Source: an uncultured Pseudomonadota bacterium
Lineage (GTDB): Bacteria; Myxococcota_A; Bradymonadia; Bradymonadales; GCA-2716585
NCBI GenBank assembly: GCA_937890335.1
Contig: CALBXO010000359.1
Coordinates: 1-34,028 of the forward strand
Reading direction: 5' to 3'
Length of the DNA: 34,028 nucleotides
The notes beneath the pieces were generated by a model. That model searched no databases and had not been told where the DNA came from. It saw nothing but the letters and a program-made list of their open reading frames with translations. A program made the position numbers and the translations under genes. How positions within the stretch are numbered: position 1 is the stretch's first letter; the number at the start of each line of letters is the position of its first letter. Shown here one piece after another: positions 17,349 to 25,728 of the stretch.

Positions 17349-19076
17349 TCAGGGCCGGGCTGCATCCGTCAACAGGAGCAAGGGGCAGTCCTCGTCGTGC
17401 TGCTCCGCGGACAACACCAGCGCGCGCTGCATGGCCGCGTTCATGGAACCGAACCACTTCCGCTCGCTCGCGAAGAGATTCTCGGCTCCGACAGTCTCGG
17501 TAACACCTGCACGCTCGAGGAGCGGCAGAGTGTCGCTGCGGACGCCCGCCAGCAGCAGGTAACGGTTGTCGGCCTGCAGCCGCAGCGCGGCGTTGCGCAG
17601 CACGGCGGCGATGGTCGCGTCCATTCCCTGGGTTCGCTTGAGCCGCAGCAACAACACCCGGACAGTGTGGTCGGCCAGCACCTCGTCGAGCGCTGTCTGA
17701 AGCTCCCCTTCCACGCCAAAGAACAGGCGCCCCTCCAGGTGCAGCATGCGCACATGCGCGCAGCGTCGCCAGATTCCGTCGTCATCCTCAGAATCAATCT
17801 CGCGCACGTGTCCCTGCGGGTCCACGCCGAGTTCATGCACGACGAGCAGCCTCGCGCGCCTGAGAAACAGCATGATGCTGATGCCGACGCCGAGGTAGAT
17901 GGCCGTGTCCAGAGAGAGGATGAGTGTGCCGGCGAATGTTGCGGCGAAGGCCGCGGCGTCTGGCCAGCTCGTGCGCGAGAGGCGCCGGATGACGGTCAGG
18001 TCCACGATGTCGAACGCGATGACGAAGAGAAGCCCCGCCAGCGCTGCGATGGGCGTGGCGTCCAGCACGGGCCCCATGGTCAACAACATGACGAGCAGCA
18101 TCACGCCCGAGATGACGCCCGACAGACGTGAGGGCGCGCCCGCGTTGAGGGCGGATCGGGCCAGGCTGCCGCTGGTTGGGTACCCGCCAAACAAACCCGA
18201 GACCAGGTTCGCGATGCCCTGGCCGGTGAACTCCACGGAGGGATCGACGGTCTGCCCGGTCCGCGCCGAGATGGCGCGCGCGACGGAGCTCGACTCCACC
18301 AACGACATGACCGTGCACGCCACGGCGGCGGCCATCAGCTCGGGGGCTACTTGCCAGTCGGGCAGGGTCAGCGGCGGCAGCGAGGCGGGAACGGGCGCCA
18401 GGTCTCGGACCGTCCGGAACCCCATCGCCGCAAAGTCAAACGCCAGCGACGCCGCGGTCGCCAGCGCCAGCGCCAGCAGGGCGGCGGGAATTTTCTTCGA
18501 GATCGCTCGCAGTCCGAGAATGGCGATGGCCGTCGCTAGAGCCAGCAGTACGGCGCCGGTGCTTGCGTCAGGCAGGGTCTCGATCCATTTCCAGGTCTGG
18601 ACGAGCCGGTGTCCGGGCGCCACCGACGTGCGCGTGGCGCTGGTGAGCTGGCCAAGGACGATGAGCAGCGCGGCGCCGGTGATGTAGCCGAGCACCACCG
18701 GCTTGGAGATGTAGTCGACCACCGCCCCGAGCCGCAAAGCGCCCGCCGCAACCTGGAAGAGGCCGACCATCACGGCGAGCGTCACGCCAATGACCATGGG
18801 GTCGATGCCCGCATGGCTGAGCACAGCGGCACCGACCAGTAGGCTCAGAGCATTGGTGGGGCCGGTGATCACGTGTCTGGAGCTTCGGAGCAGGGAGCCC
18901 ACGATGACGGGAACGGCAGCGGCGTACAGTCCCATCACCGGAGGAAGTCCGGCGATGATGGCGTAGGCGATCCCCTGCGGAACGGCCAGGAAGGTGACGC
19001 CCAGCGCGGACCCGGCGTCGCGCCACACGTCGCGGGCTGTGATCGACCGGAGGTCTGTGAAGGGCAGAAATCGCAT
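17349..19076 (-). CDS. SulP-family anion transporter with STAS domain
   Basis: SulP proteins carry sulfate, bicarbonate or other anions across the inner membrane. The 575-residue product has about 10-14 hydrophobic segments (25-430) with the family signature GLPPVMGLYAAAVPVIVGSLLRSSRHVITGPTNA and GLFGGYPTSGSLARSALN. A cytoplasmic STAS domain follows (about 440-575, beginning near CAHVRMLHLEGRLFFG). The start ATG 19076 (MRFLPFTDLR) fits the family; the frame extends upstream without support. It is divergent from the small membrane protein gene at 19205 and convergent with the LuxC gene 21 bp away. The ion cannot be told from sequence. Confidence 0.92.
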   Translation of the reverse strand: MRFLPFTDLRSITARDVWRDAGSALGVTFLAVPQGIAYAIIAGLPPVMGLYAAAVPVIVGSLLRSSRHVITGPTNALSLLVGAAVLSHAGIDPMVIGVTLAVMVGLFQVAAGALRLGAVVDYISKPVVLGYITGAALLIVLGQLTSATRTSVAPGHRLVQTWKWIETLPDASTGAVLLALATAIAILGLRAISKKIPAALLALALATAASLAFDFAAMGFRTVRDLAPVPASLPPLTLPDWQVAPELMAAAVACTVMSLVESSSVARAISARTGQTVDPSVEFTGQGIANLVSGLFGGYPTSGSLARSALNAGAPSRLSGVISGVMLLVMLLTMGPVLDATPIAALAGLLFVIAFDIVDLTVIRRLSRTSWPDAAAFAATFAGTLILSLDTAIYLGVGISIMLFLRRARLLVVHELGVDPQGHVREIDSEDDDGIWRRCAHVRMLHLEGRLFFGVEGELQTALDEVLADHTVRVLLLRLKRTQGMDATIAAVLRNAALRLQADNRYLLLAGVRSDTLPLLERAGVTETVGAENLFASERKWFGSMNAAMQRALVLSAEQHDEDCPLLLLTDAARP

Positions 19077-19204
19077 CGCGGCCACCGTACTCCTTGCCGT
19101 GGTCGGTGCAAACGCTTGCGGTACGGCAGCATCCCGTGCATCCATGCCTCCGCGCGCAGGCGGCGTCCGCGTCGCGCGCACTGTAGGAATCGGAGGACCT
19201 CGCC

Positions 19205-19444
19205 GTGTGGAAGACCTGGTGGTTCAACATCGCCGTACTGGTGGCCTACTCCGCGGCGAGTTTTGCGTTGGCGGCGGCCATCAGTTCCCCAGACACGCCG
19301 CAGCTGCTGTACGTGTACGGCGGAGCGGTGGCGTACGGATGCGGGAATGTTCACTTTGTGCTTTGGTTCACCTTCTTCACCCGCGAGCGAAATGAGAAGC
19401 AGTTCGGGCAAGGCGCGACCGCGTCCGACGAGCTCGATCTCTGA
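19205..19444 (+). CDS. Small two-helix membrane protein, unknown function
   Basis: The 79-residue product has two hydrophobic segments (about 8-27 and 33-57) and a short charged tail (RERNEKQFGQG). It starts at GTG 19205 with GGAGGA (19192-19197) 7 nt upstream. The stop is 9 bp before the thioredoxin ATG, so it is very probably in one operon with thioredoxin and the sigma-54 activator. I do not recognise a family. No cysteine pair suggests a redox role, although one Cys is present in the second helix (GCGNVHFV). Confidence 0.7.
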   Translation: MWKTWWFNIAVLVAYSAASFALAAAISSPDTPQLLYVYGGAVAYGCGNVHFVLWFTFFTRERNEKQFGQGATASDELDL

Positions 19445-19453
19445 GGCAAGCCC

Positions 19454-19822
19454 ATGGGCAAGTTCACAATCGATGTCACCGACGCGAGCTTCGACAACGT
19501 CTTGTTCGGAAGCGAGGTCCCCGCTCTGGTCGACTTCTGGGCGTCGTGGTGCGGGCCCTGCAAGGCCGTGGCTCCGATCCTCGAGCAGATCGCGGAAGCG
19601 CGCCAGGGCGAGCTTCGCGTGCTCAAGTACAATACCGAACAGAACCGGCGCGTGATGGAGGCGCTCGGTGTCCGGAGCCTGCCGACGCTCGTGTTGATGC
19701 GGGGGCAGAAGGTAGAGGCGATTCACGTTGGCGCCGCCCCGCGGGGCAAGCTCGACGCTTGGATCGACGCCACGCTCCATCCCAAGCCAGGATTGCTGGC
19801 GCGGCTTTTTGGCAAGTCGTGA
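19454..19822 (+). CDS. Thioredoxin
   Basis: This 122-residue protein has the thioredoxin fold and active site WCGPCK (C33, C36), with the cis-proline loop in RSLPTLVLM. It has no signal peptide and should act in the cytoplasm as a disulfide reductant. Its C-terminus is about 12 residues longer than a typical thioredoxin and ends LLARLFGKS. Its gene overlaps the next by four bases (GTGA), so expression is coupled to that of a sigma-54 activator. A redox partner for the regulator or its target genes is possible but not shown. Confidence 0.93.
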   Translation: MGKFTIDVTDASFDNVLFGSEVPALVDFWASWCGPCKAVAPILEQIAEARQGELRVLKYNTEQNRRVMEALGVRSLPTLVLMRGQKVEAIHVGAAPRGKLDAWIDATLHPKPGLLARLFGKS

Positions 19823-20790
19823 GCCGTGCGGTCATCGCGCGTCCTCCGACCCAGACCACCACGTTCCATGGGATTGTCACGGGCGCCCCGCAGATGCGGG
19901 CTTTCTTCGCGTTGGCTACCAAGGTCGCGCGGACGGATTCTACGGTGCTCATCCGTGGAGAGACCGGTACCGGCAAAGAGCTCGCCGCGCGGATGCTCGC
20001 GGCGCTCGGGCGGCGCAAGGGCAAACCGTATCGGGCGCTGAACTGCGCGACGCTGACCTCCGACCTGCTGGCCAGCGAGCTGTTTGGACACGTGCGCGGC
20101 TCGTTCACGGGCGCCATCAAAGACCGCCTCGGCCTGTTTGCGCTGGCCAACCACGGGACCATCTTCCTGGACGAGATTGCGGAGCTGCCGCTGGAGATCC
20201 AGGCGCGCCTGCTGCGGGTGCTTCAGGAGCGGACGTTCGTGCCGGTGGGGGCGACGGAACCTGTGAGCGTCGATGTTCGCCTGCTCTCCGCCACCAACAA
20301 GTCGCTGCGCAATGAGGTGGCCGAGCGCCGGTTCCGCGAAGACCTGATGTACCGGGTTCGCGTGGTGCCGGTGTTCCTGCCGCCGCTGCGGGAGCGGACC
20401 GGAGATGTGGACGCCTTGTTCTGGCATTTTGTGGGCGTGTTCAACGCGGACGGCGTCCGGGACGTGCGGGCCGTGGCCTCCGAGGCGCTCGACGCGCTGC
20501 GCGCCTACGAGTGGCCGGGCAACGTGCGGGAGCTGCGCAACGTCGTGGAGTACGCTTTTGCGGTCGGTGAGGGGCCGACGATCCTATTGTCTGAGCTCAC
20601 ACCCGAGCTGCGCGGTGAGCGCCCGAGGCTGGCGCCGGGCGAGGCGCCGACCATGCGGGAATTGGAGCGCGAGCGCATCGTCGCCGCGCTGCGCCAGGCC
20701 GAGGGCAAACGCGCGATTGCGGCGCAGCTGCTCGGGATGAGCCGCTCCACGTTGTGGCGCAAACTCAAAGAACATCAGATCGCGCTCTGA
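19819..20790 (+). CDS. Sigma-54-dependent transcriptional activator lacking a sensor domain
   Basis: The 323-residue product is a bacterial enhancer-binding AAA+ protein that remodels sigma-54 RNA polymerase. Walker A GETGTGKE (47-54), the sigma-54 contact loop GSFTGA (94-99, where most have GAFTGA), Walker B TIFLDE, arginine-finger segment FREDLMYRV and WPGNVREL are all present. A Fis-type helix-turn-helix ends the protein (GKRAIAAQLLGMSRSTLWRKLKEHQ). Only about 18 residues precede the AAA+ module, so there is no receiver, GAF or PAS domain. This is the PspF arrangement, in which a separate partner protein usually restrains activity. Start GTG 19819 overlaps the thioredoxin stop. The neighbouring membrane protein or thioredoxin might be that partner; this is a guess. 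Confidence 0.92.
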   Translation: MSRAVIARPPTQTTTFHGIVTGAPQMRAFFALATKVARTDSTVLIRGETGTGKELAARMLAALGRRKGKPYRALNCATLTSDLLASELFGHVRGSFTGAIKDRLGLFALANHGTIFLDEIAELPLEIQARLLRVLQERTFVPVGATEPVSVDVRLLSATNKSLRNEVAERRFREDLMYRVRVVPVFLPPLRERTGDVDALFWHFVGVFNADGVRDVRAVASEALDALRAYEWPGNVRELRNVVEYAFAVGEGPTILLSELTPELRGERPRLAPGEAPTMRELERERIVAALRQAEGKRAIAAQLLGMSRSTLWRKLKEHQIAL

Positions 20791-20836
20791 CCACGGTCGC
20801 TCTGTTCCGGTGGGGCGGCTGGTCTCGGAGCCCAGG

Positions 20837-23041
20837 TCAGGGCGTGTCGGCGCGCAGTGGGACGGCGGCGGACTCGGCCGAGGGCAGCTCCGCAGGAGCG
20901 ATGGACTCTGGATCCTCGCCTCCGTCGACGGACACGGGCTGCGTGGGGAGGAACTCCTGGCTGCGCTTGACCGTCTTGAAGCGGCGGTTTCCGGCTGCAT
21001 CCAGAAGCGTCAGGCCCTCCGGGGTGACGCGGTACCCGCCGCGACCCCGACGCAGCTGCTCATGCCGGACCCAATGTTCCACGGTGTCCACGGCCAGACC
21101 TGGGTTTCCCTGTGTCCACGACGCGGTCCGTCGGATCAGTCCCTTCGGCAGCCAGAGGAGGTCAGCGATCAGAGCTTCCTGCTGCGCCCGCGAGAGCCGG
21201 CCCAGGCGGATGCGGAGCTGAACCCGTTGCTCCAACGCCTTGAGCGCCCGCCCGAGTCCCGAGGGGATCTCAGCGCGTCGCGCGCTGGCCACGACGCAGA
21301 CATGCGCGGGTGCGAGCGCGACCATCCGGGCCGTCAGCGACAGCGCGTCGATGTGGCGGTCCGCGTCGTCCAGGAGCACCAGGACGGGCCTTGTGCGTCC
21401 GATGACCGAGAACATCTCCATGACCAGCGCGAGAAACTCGTCGTCCGCGGACAACTCGCTGACCAACCTCACCGCCAGCGCTCCGGCGTGCCTGGGGTTC
21501 ATTCCGAGGCCCTCCAGGCGTTCTCGGCCGAACTGGATTGCGTGTCGGTCCGTCAGTCCCTGTGTCCGCAAGAAGGCCCGCATACTCTCGCGCAGCGGGC
21601 GTCCGCCGGCCCGCACCACGGTCACGCCACCCGCTTCGTCGGCGTAGTCGCCAAGCTCGGACAGCAGTCTGGATTTTCCGGATCCGGCGGGGCCTTGCAC
21701 CAGGGCAACCGCCGGCAGCTGGCCAGCCACGGCCTGCCGCAGCAGCTCCCACAGCGCCTGGCGTTCCTGACGTCGGCCCTGCATCTGCGGCGTCCGCAGG
21801 TCGAAGAGCGCCGGCTCGGTGGGGGCACGCTGTCGCGCTGAGGGCGGGCCCCATTGGGGTGGAAGCCGAGGCCTTGGCCACTGTCGCACGGCACCGGAGG
21901 CGTTTGAACCCACGCTCTGCGCCGCAGCCAGCGGTCCGACGTTGAATTCGCTGGTGGCCCCTTCCTCGGCAAACTGGATGGTCCGGTCGAAATCGCCAGA
22001 ATTGTCGGCCGCCGAACTGGAGTCGTCAAAGACAAAGAGCGAGCTGTCCTCGAGGTCGGCAGACTCGGGGCCCAACCAGGTGTCGTCGTCCAAGAGCGGC
22101 TCCTGGGCGTAGAGGTGGTCGATCGCCGGTGCCCAGGGGACCGGCGTCGCGGCCTCGTCGAGGCTGCGCAGCGCGCATGACGCTTCGGCGGCAGTTTGGA
22201 AGCGGTGCGCCGGGTCCTTGTGCAAGGCGGTCAGGAGCCACTCCTCCAGCCGGTCGGGCATGGCCCAACGAGGCACGAAGGCGGCGGGAATCTGGGTTGT
22301 CTGGCTTCGGAAAACGTCCTCGAACCCACCGCCAAACGGCGCGTCACCGGTCGCGAGGGCCCAGATCACGCCGCCCAGGGCGTAGAGGTCCGTCCAGGGA
22401 CCGTACTCGCGCCAGCGACCCGCGAACTGCTCCGGCGCCATAAACTGGGGCGTGCCGGTCAGACCGTCGATCATGGAGTTGTCCGTGCGCTCCTGCGGCG
22501 ATTGGGCCAGGCCCCAATCGGTCAGTTTGACGCCGGGTCTCATGTCATCCGCGTCGCAGATCAGGACGTTGGCGGGCTTCACGTCCAGATGATAGATGCC
22601 CCGCGCGTGGGCGTGCGCCAGCGCGTCCAGCAGGGACAGAGCGACGCGGCGGATGAACGGCCAGGTGGGTGCCTGGTCCATCGTCTCCAGGCTGCCACCG
22701 GAAGCGCGTTCCAACACGAGGTGCGGTGCGCCCGGCAAGAGCGCGAGGTCCCTGTGTTTGAGGAACGCGTTGGGAAGTGTCCCGTGATCGAATATCCGGA
22801 CGATGGACGGGTGGTCCAACGCGCCGAGGCTTCGGACCTCGCGGGCAAACATCGCCGTGCGGGCGGCGGTGCCGCCGCGCGCCGCAGGTCGCATGACCTT
22901 GATGGCAACGGGAAAGCCCTGTTCCAGGTGGTACCCGGACCAGACGGTGGAGAACGAGCCGTGGGCGATCGCCTCACATAAGGCGAAAGACCCAAGCCTT
23001 CCGAGGGGGCCGGCCCCGTCGGAAGTGTTGCGGCGTGTCAT
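20837..23041 (-). CDS. Ser/Thr protein kinase fused to a P-loop ATPase
   Basis: The 734-residue product has a eukaryotic-type kinase domain (about 15-285). It shows VAIKVM with K48, the catalytic loop HLDVKPANVL (H151, D153, so HRD is HLD), DWG at 175-177 instead of DFG, and MAPEQF. Active-site Lys, Asp and Asn are kept, so it is probably active. A linker with low complexity follows. Then comes an ATPase domain like those of AAA/STAND-type regulators (about 425-660), with QGRRQER, Walker A GPAGSGKS (near 450) and VLVLLDDADR as Walker B. There is no membrane segment. This resembles large kinase-ATPase regulators of myxobacteria that lack the TPR part. It lies 75 bp downstream of the lipoprotein gene. 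Confidence 0.92.
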   Translation of the reverse strand: MTRRNTSDGAGPLGRLGSFALCEAIAHGSFSTVWSGYHLEQGFPVAIKVMRPAARGGTAARTAMFAREVRSLGALDHPSIVRIFDHGTLPNAFLKHRDLALLPGAPHLVLERASGGSLETMDQAPTWPFIRRVALSLLDALAHAHARGIYHLDVKPANVLICDADDMRPGVKLTDWGLAQSPQERTDNSMIDGLTGTPQFMAPEQFAGRWREYGPWTDLYALGGVIWALATGDAPFGGGFEDVFRSQTTQIPAAFVPRWAMPDRLEEWLLTALHKDPAHRFQTAAEASCALRSLDEAATPVPWAPAIDHLYAQEPLLDDDTWLGPESADLEDSSLFVFDDSSSAADNSGDFDRTIQFAEEGATSEFNVGPLAAAQSVGSNASGAVRQWPRPRLPPQWGPPSARQRAPTEPALFDLRTPQMQGRRQERQALWELLRQAVAGQLPAVALVQGPAGSGKSRLLSELGDYADEAGGVTVVRAGGRPLRESMRAFLRTQGLTDRHAIQFGRERLEGLGMNPRHAGALAVRLVSELSADDEFLALVMEMFSVIGRTRPVLVLLDDADRHIDALSLTARMVALAPAHVCVVASARRAEIPSGLGRALKALEQRVQLRIRLGRLSRAQQEALIADLLWLPKGLIRRTASWTQGNPGLAVDTVEHWVRHEQLRRGRGGYRVTPEGLTLLDAAGNRRFKTVKRSQEFLPTQPVSVDGGEDPESIAPAELPSAESAAVPLRADTP

Positions 23042-23116
23042 CTGAGAACCCCAGCCAGGAGTCTGTTTCCACCCTCATGTGACGAAGTGTGCCACCTCGC
23101 GGTACACAGTGTGTGC

Positions 23117-25522
23117 TTAAACTGATCTTAAGGCCGGGGAAGGCGCCGTGGATGAGGCGCGTCTACGCCGTCTATGGCGATGCTCGGCGTTTGTCTGTCC
23201 CGCCGTTTGGACCGGGAGATGAGTGCGAACTGATGTGTTGTCAGGGCACGCAGTGCCGAGATCCTGGTCGCATTGGAGGAACTGGCCGCAGTCTGCGTTG
23301 TCTGCGCAGACCGGAGTGCACGCGCCTCGCAGCCCATCGACGCGGGCGCAGGCGTAGCCCTCCCGGCAGCCGGTACCCTCGAACGGGTCGCACCGGGCGG
23401 CGCAGATCGGGATGCCCAGCGGGTCCAGGCAGACGCCGCCGGCGCCACATTGGTAGGAGCCGACGCAGCCCACGGTGGAGCAGTACCCGTCTACAAACCC
23501 GTCCCCCTGGATGCAGACCGGCTCGGCGTCGAGCGCGGAACAGTCGTCGTCGCCGACGCACGGTGCGCCGGTGTTCGCCTCGCGCGCGGGGGGGCACATG
23601 CAGAGGTTGGGCACGATCTGATCGCTTTGGCACAGCGTCTCGATCTGCATTTCGCAGGTGAGGTTGGCGACCTCCGAGGGGGCAAACGCGCCGCGCTCAC
23701 ATGCCGGGGTGCAGAAACCGGTGAGAATCTCCGGGGGCAGGTTGTTGCAGTCCGCCGCGGCGCATTGACTGACAGAGTCGCAGGCCTCGGCGCAGCCCTC
23801 GGCAGGCACCGGGCAGGCACACGCCTGCTCGGCGCCCGGCAGCGCGCCGCACACCGCCTCGTCGACGGCTCTGCACATGCCACGCGCGAGTGTGTCGTGC
23901 GGCAATGTGTCGTTCTCACAGGCCGTGACGCACTCCGCGTGGAAGGCGTCGTCCAGGGTGTCGTCGGGGCAGATCCGGCTGAGGCAGTTGTCCTCGGCGC
24001 GGGTGCAGGCGGCCTCGCAGTCCACCATCTGTTCCGGGCACATGCACAGCCCCTGGATGACCTGGTTCACCTCGCAGACGGACTCGTTGACCTGCGGGCA
24101 TTGCGCGTCGATCAGGTTGGGGTCGATCAGGTCGTTCTGGCAGTCGAAGACGCAGAACTGCACAAAGAGATCGACGGGAAGAAGGTCGCCACAGATGTCC
24201 GGCAGGCAGGTGCCTACATGGCCGCAGACCTGCTCACAGGTGGGGTCGGGAAACGCCTCGCATTGGCAGCCCTCGACCTCGCGCCCGCCTCCCCGGCAGA
24301 ACGCGCCGTTGAGCGGGGCGCACTCGGAGTCCACGATGGCCGCCAGATCCCAGTCGTCCTGCGAGCAGGCGATGAGGCACTCCTGCTCGGTGGGCAGCGC
24401 GTCGGGAATGCAGATTTCCTCCCTGCAGGCGAGCGTGACGCGGCAGGCTTCCTGGCAGGTGCGGGGAGCGAGCACCCGCACCTCCACCTCGGTCTCCGCC
24501 AGTAGCTCGCCCGCCACTGCCCGTGCACCGAGCGTGTGGACACCTGGCTCGACCGTGCTCGCGTCCCACACCGCGACGTAGGGTCCAATCGCTTCGTCGA
24601 TGATGTCGCCGTTGATCGTGAATACGACGCTGAGGTTGTCGTGCTCGTCGTCGTCGGCGAAGAGGGCGCCGAGTGTCACAGGCTCGCTGAGCAGCTCAGT
24701 GGGAAGCTCCTGGCAGGGGTCCTCGTTGCAGAGTTGGAGTGTGACGGTCGCCGGGTGGTCCACGGAGACGGCAATGGCCGCTTCGGCGGTCTGACCGCCC
24801 TCGTCGTGGGCGATGGCCCGCAGGGCATAGTCGGCGCGGGCGAACGGGATGTTCCAGGTCAGCGTTCCGTTGGTCGCTTCCCCAATCGACGTGTCATCGA
24901 CGAAGATCTCGGCGCGGTCCAAGGCGACATCATCCGCGACGTCCAGCCGGATCTCGAAGGTGGGCCCTGCGATGGTCTCCCCGTCCAAAGGGGCGAGGAA
25001 GGCCACGGTGGGCGGATTGTCGATGACAAAGACCGCCGTGTCGGAGCCCGTGTTGCCGGCGGCGTCCGTCGCGACGGCCCGCAGGTTGTGGTTGCCGCCG
25101 TCGAGCGTGTCGATGGCGATGGTCGCGCTGTAGGGCTGCGCGTCCAATGTGGCCCGCGGCTCCGCCTCGTCGTCCACGTAGAACGCGACGGACACGACAC
25201 CCACGTTGTCGCTGGCCTCGGCCAGCACGTCGAATGCGTCCTCGACCACCTGGCCATCCACCGGCGCGGTGAGCGTGACCATTGGATCGGTCTGGTCTCC
25301 GTCCGGCGTGTCGGGCGTGTCGTCGCCGCTGTCGGTGTCCGGTCTGTCCGCGTCGTCACCGCCGCCGTCACCAGCGTCGCCGCCCGTGTCTGCGCCGTCG
25401 TCGTCGCCCCCGTCACCCAGAAAGATGTCGTCTCCGGTGTCCGGGCCGGGCGCGTTGTCGCCGCCTCCGTCGTCCGAGCACGCGAGCAAGCTGAGACAGG
25501 CCAGGATAAGAATGGCGCGCAT
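23117..25522 (-). CDS. Ig-like and cysteine-rich surface lipoprotein
   Basis: The 801-residue product starts at ATG 25522, with GGAGGG 6 nt upstream. It has a lipobox (LLAC, Cys15), an Asp/Gly-rich linker (about 16-80), two or three Ig-like beta domains (about 83-330, with APVDGQVVEDAF and APLDGETIAGPTF), and a long cysteine-rich part (about 350-760) with repeated CxCP units. It is probably an outer surface protein of binding or structural type. The last 40 residues are odd: after CPDN the sequence becomes basic (RHRRRRRA) and free of cysteines, unlike anything before it. A late frameshift or loss of an earlier stop may explain this. It lies between the LuxE-type and kinase genes on the same strand. 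Confidence 0.85.
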   Translation of the reverse strand: MRAILILACLSLLACSDDGGGDNAPGPDTGDDIFLGDGGDDDGADTGGDAGDGGGDDADRPDTDSGDDTPDTPDGDQTDPMVTLTAPVDGQVVEDAFDVLAEASDNVGVVSVAFYVDDEAEPRATLDAQPYSATIAIDTLDGGNHNLRAVATDAAGNTGSDTAVFVIDNPPTVAFLAPLDGETIAGPTFEIRLDVADDVALDRAEIFVDDTSIGEATNGTLTWNIPFARADYALRAIAHDEGGQTAEAAIAVSVDHPATVTLQLCNEDPCQELPTELLSEPVTLGALFADDDEHDNLSVVFTINGDIIDEAIGPYVAVWDASTVEPGVHTLGARAVAGELLAETEVEVRVLAPRTCQEACRVTLACREEICIPDALPTEQECLIACSQDDWDLAAIVDSECAPLNGAFCRGGGREVEGCQCEAFPDPTCEQVCGHVGTCLPDICGDLLPVDLFVQFCVFDCQNDLIDPNLIDAQCPQVNESVCEVNQVIQGLCMCPEQMVDCEAACTRAEDNCLSRICPDDTLDDAFHAECVTACENDTLPHDTLARGMCRAVDEAVCGALPGAEQACACPVPAEGCAEACDSVSQCAAADCNNLPPEILTGFCTPACERGAFAPSEVANLTCEMQIETLCQSDQIVPNLCMCPPAREANTGAPCVGDDDCSALDAEPVCIQGDGFVDGYCSTVGCVGSYQCGAGGVCLDPLGIPICAARCDPFEGTGCREGYACARVDGLRGACTPVCADNADCGQFLQCDQDLGTACPDNTSVRTHLPVQTAGQTNAEHRHRRRRRASSTAPSPALRSV

Positions 25523-25728
25523 GGCAGACCCTCCGGTGGGCTGGCCCGTACGGACCGTAATCGGTCGCTCGGGTCCCTCGCCCCAGGTGGGCTGGACGAT
25601 CGAGCGTCGTACAGGCGCAATGACGGGGAACATAGTGCAACCGCGTCTGCGAGCCAACCACCCCGAGCAGGACGTGGTGCGCCCGGTCGCCGGCGTGTGT
25701 CGCGGTCCGGTGTAACGGGGTCGCCGGT

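Noticed and set aside
20791..20836. Convergent-gap hairpin (CCACGG with CCGGTGG) as a terminator
   Set aside because: The stem is short, bulged and without a T-run, so it is too weak to list.
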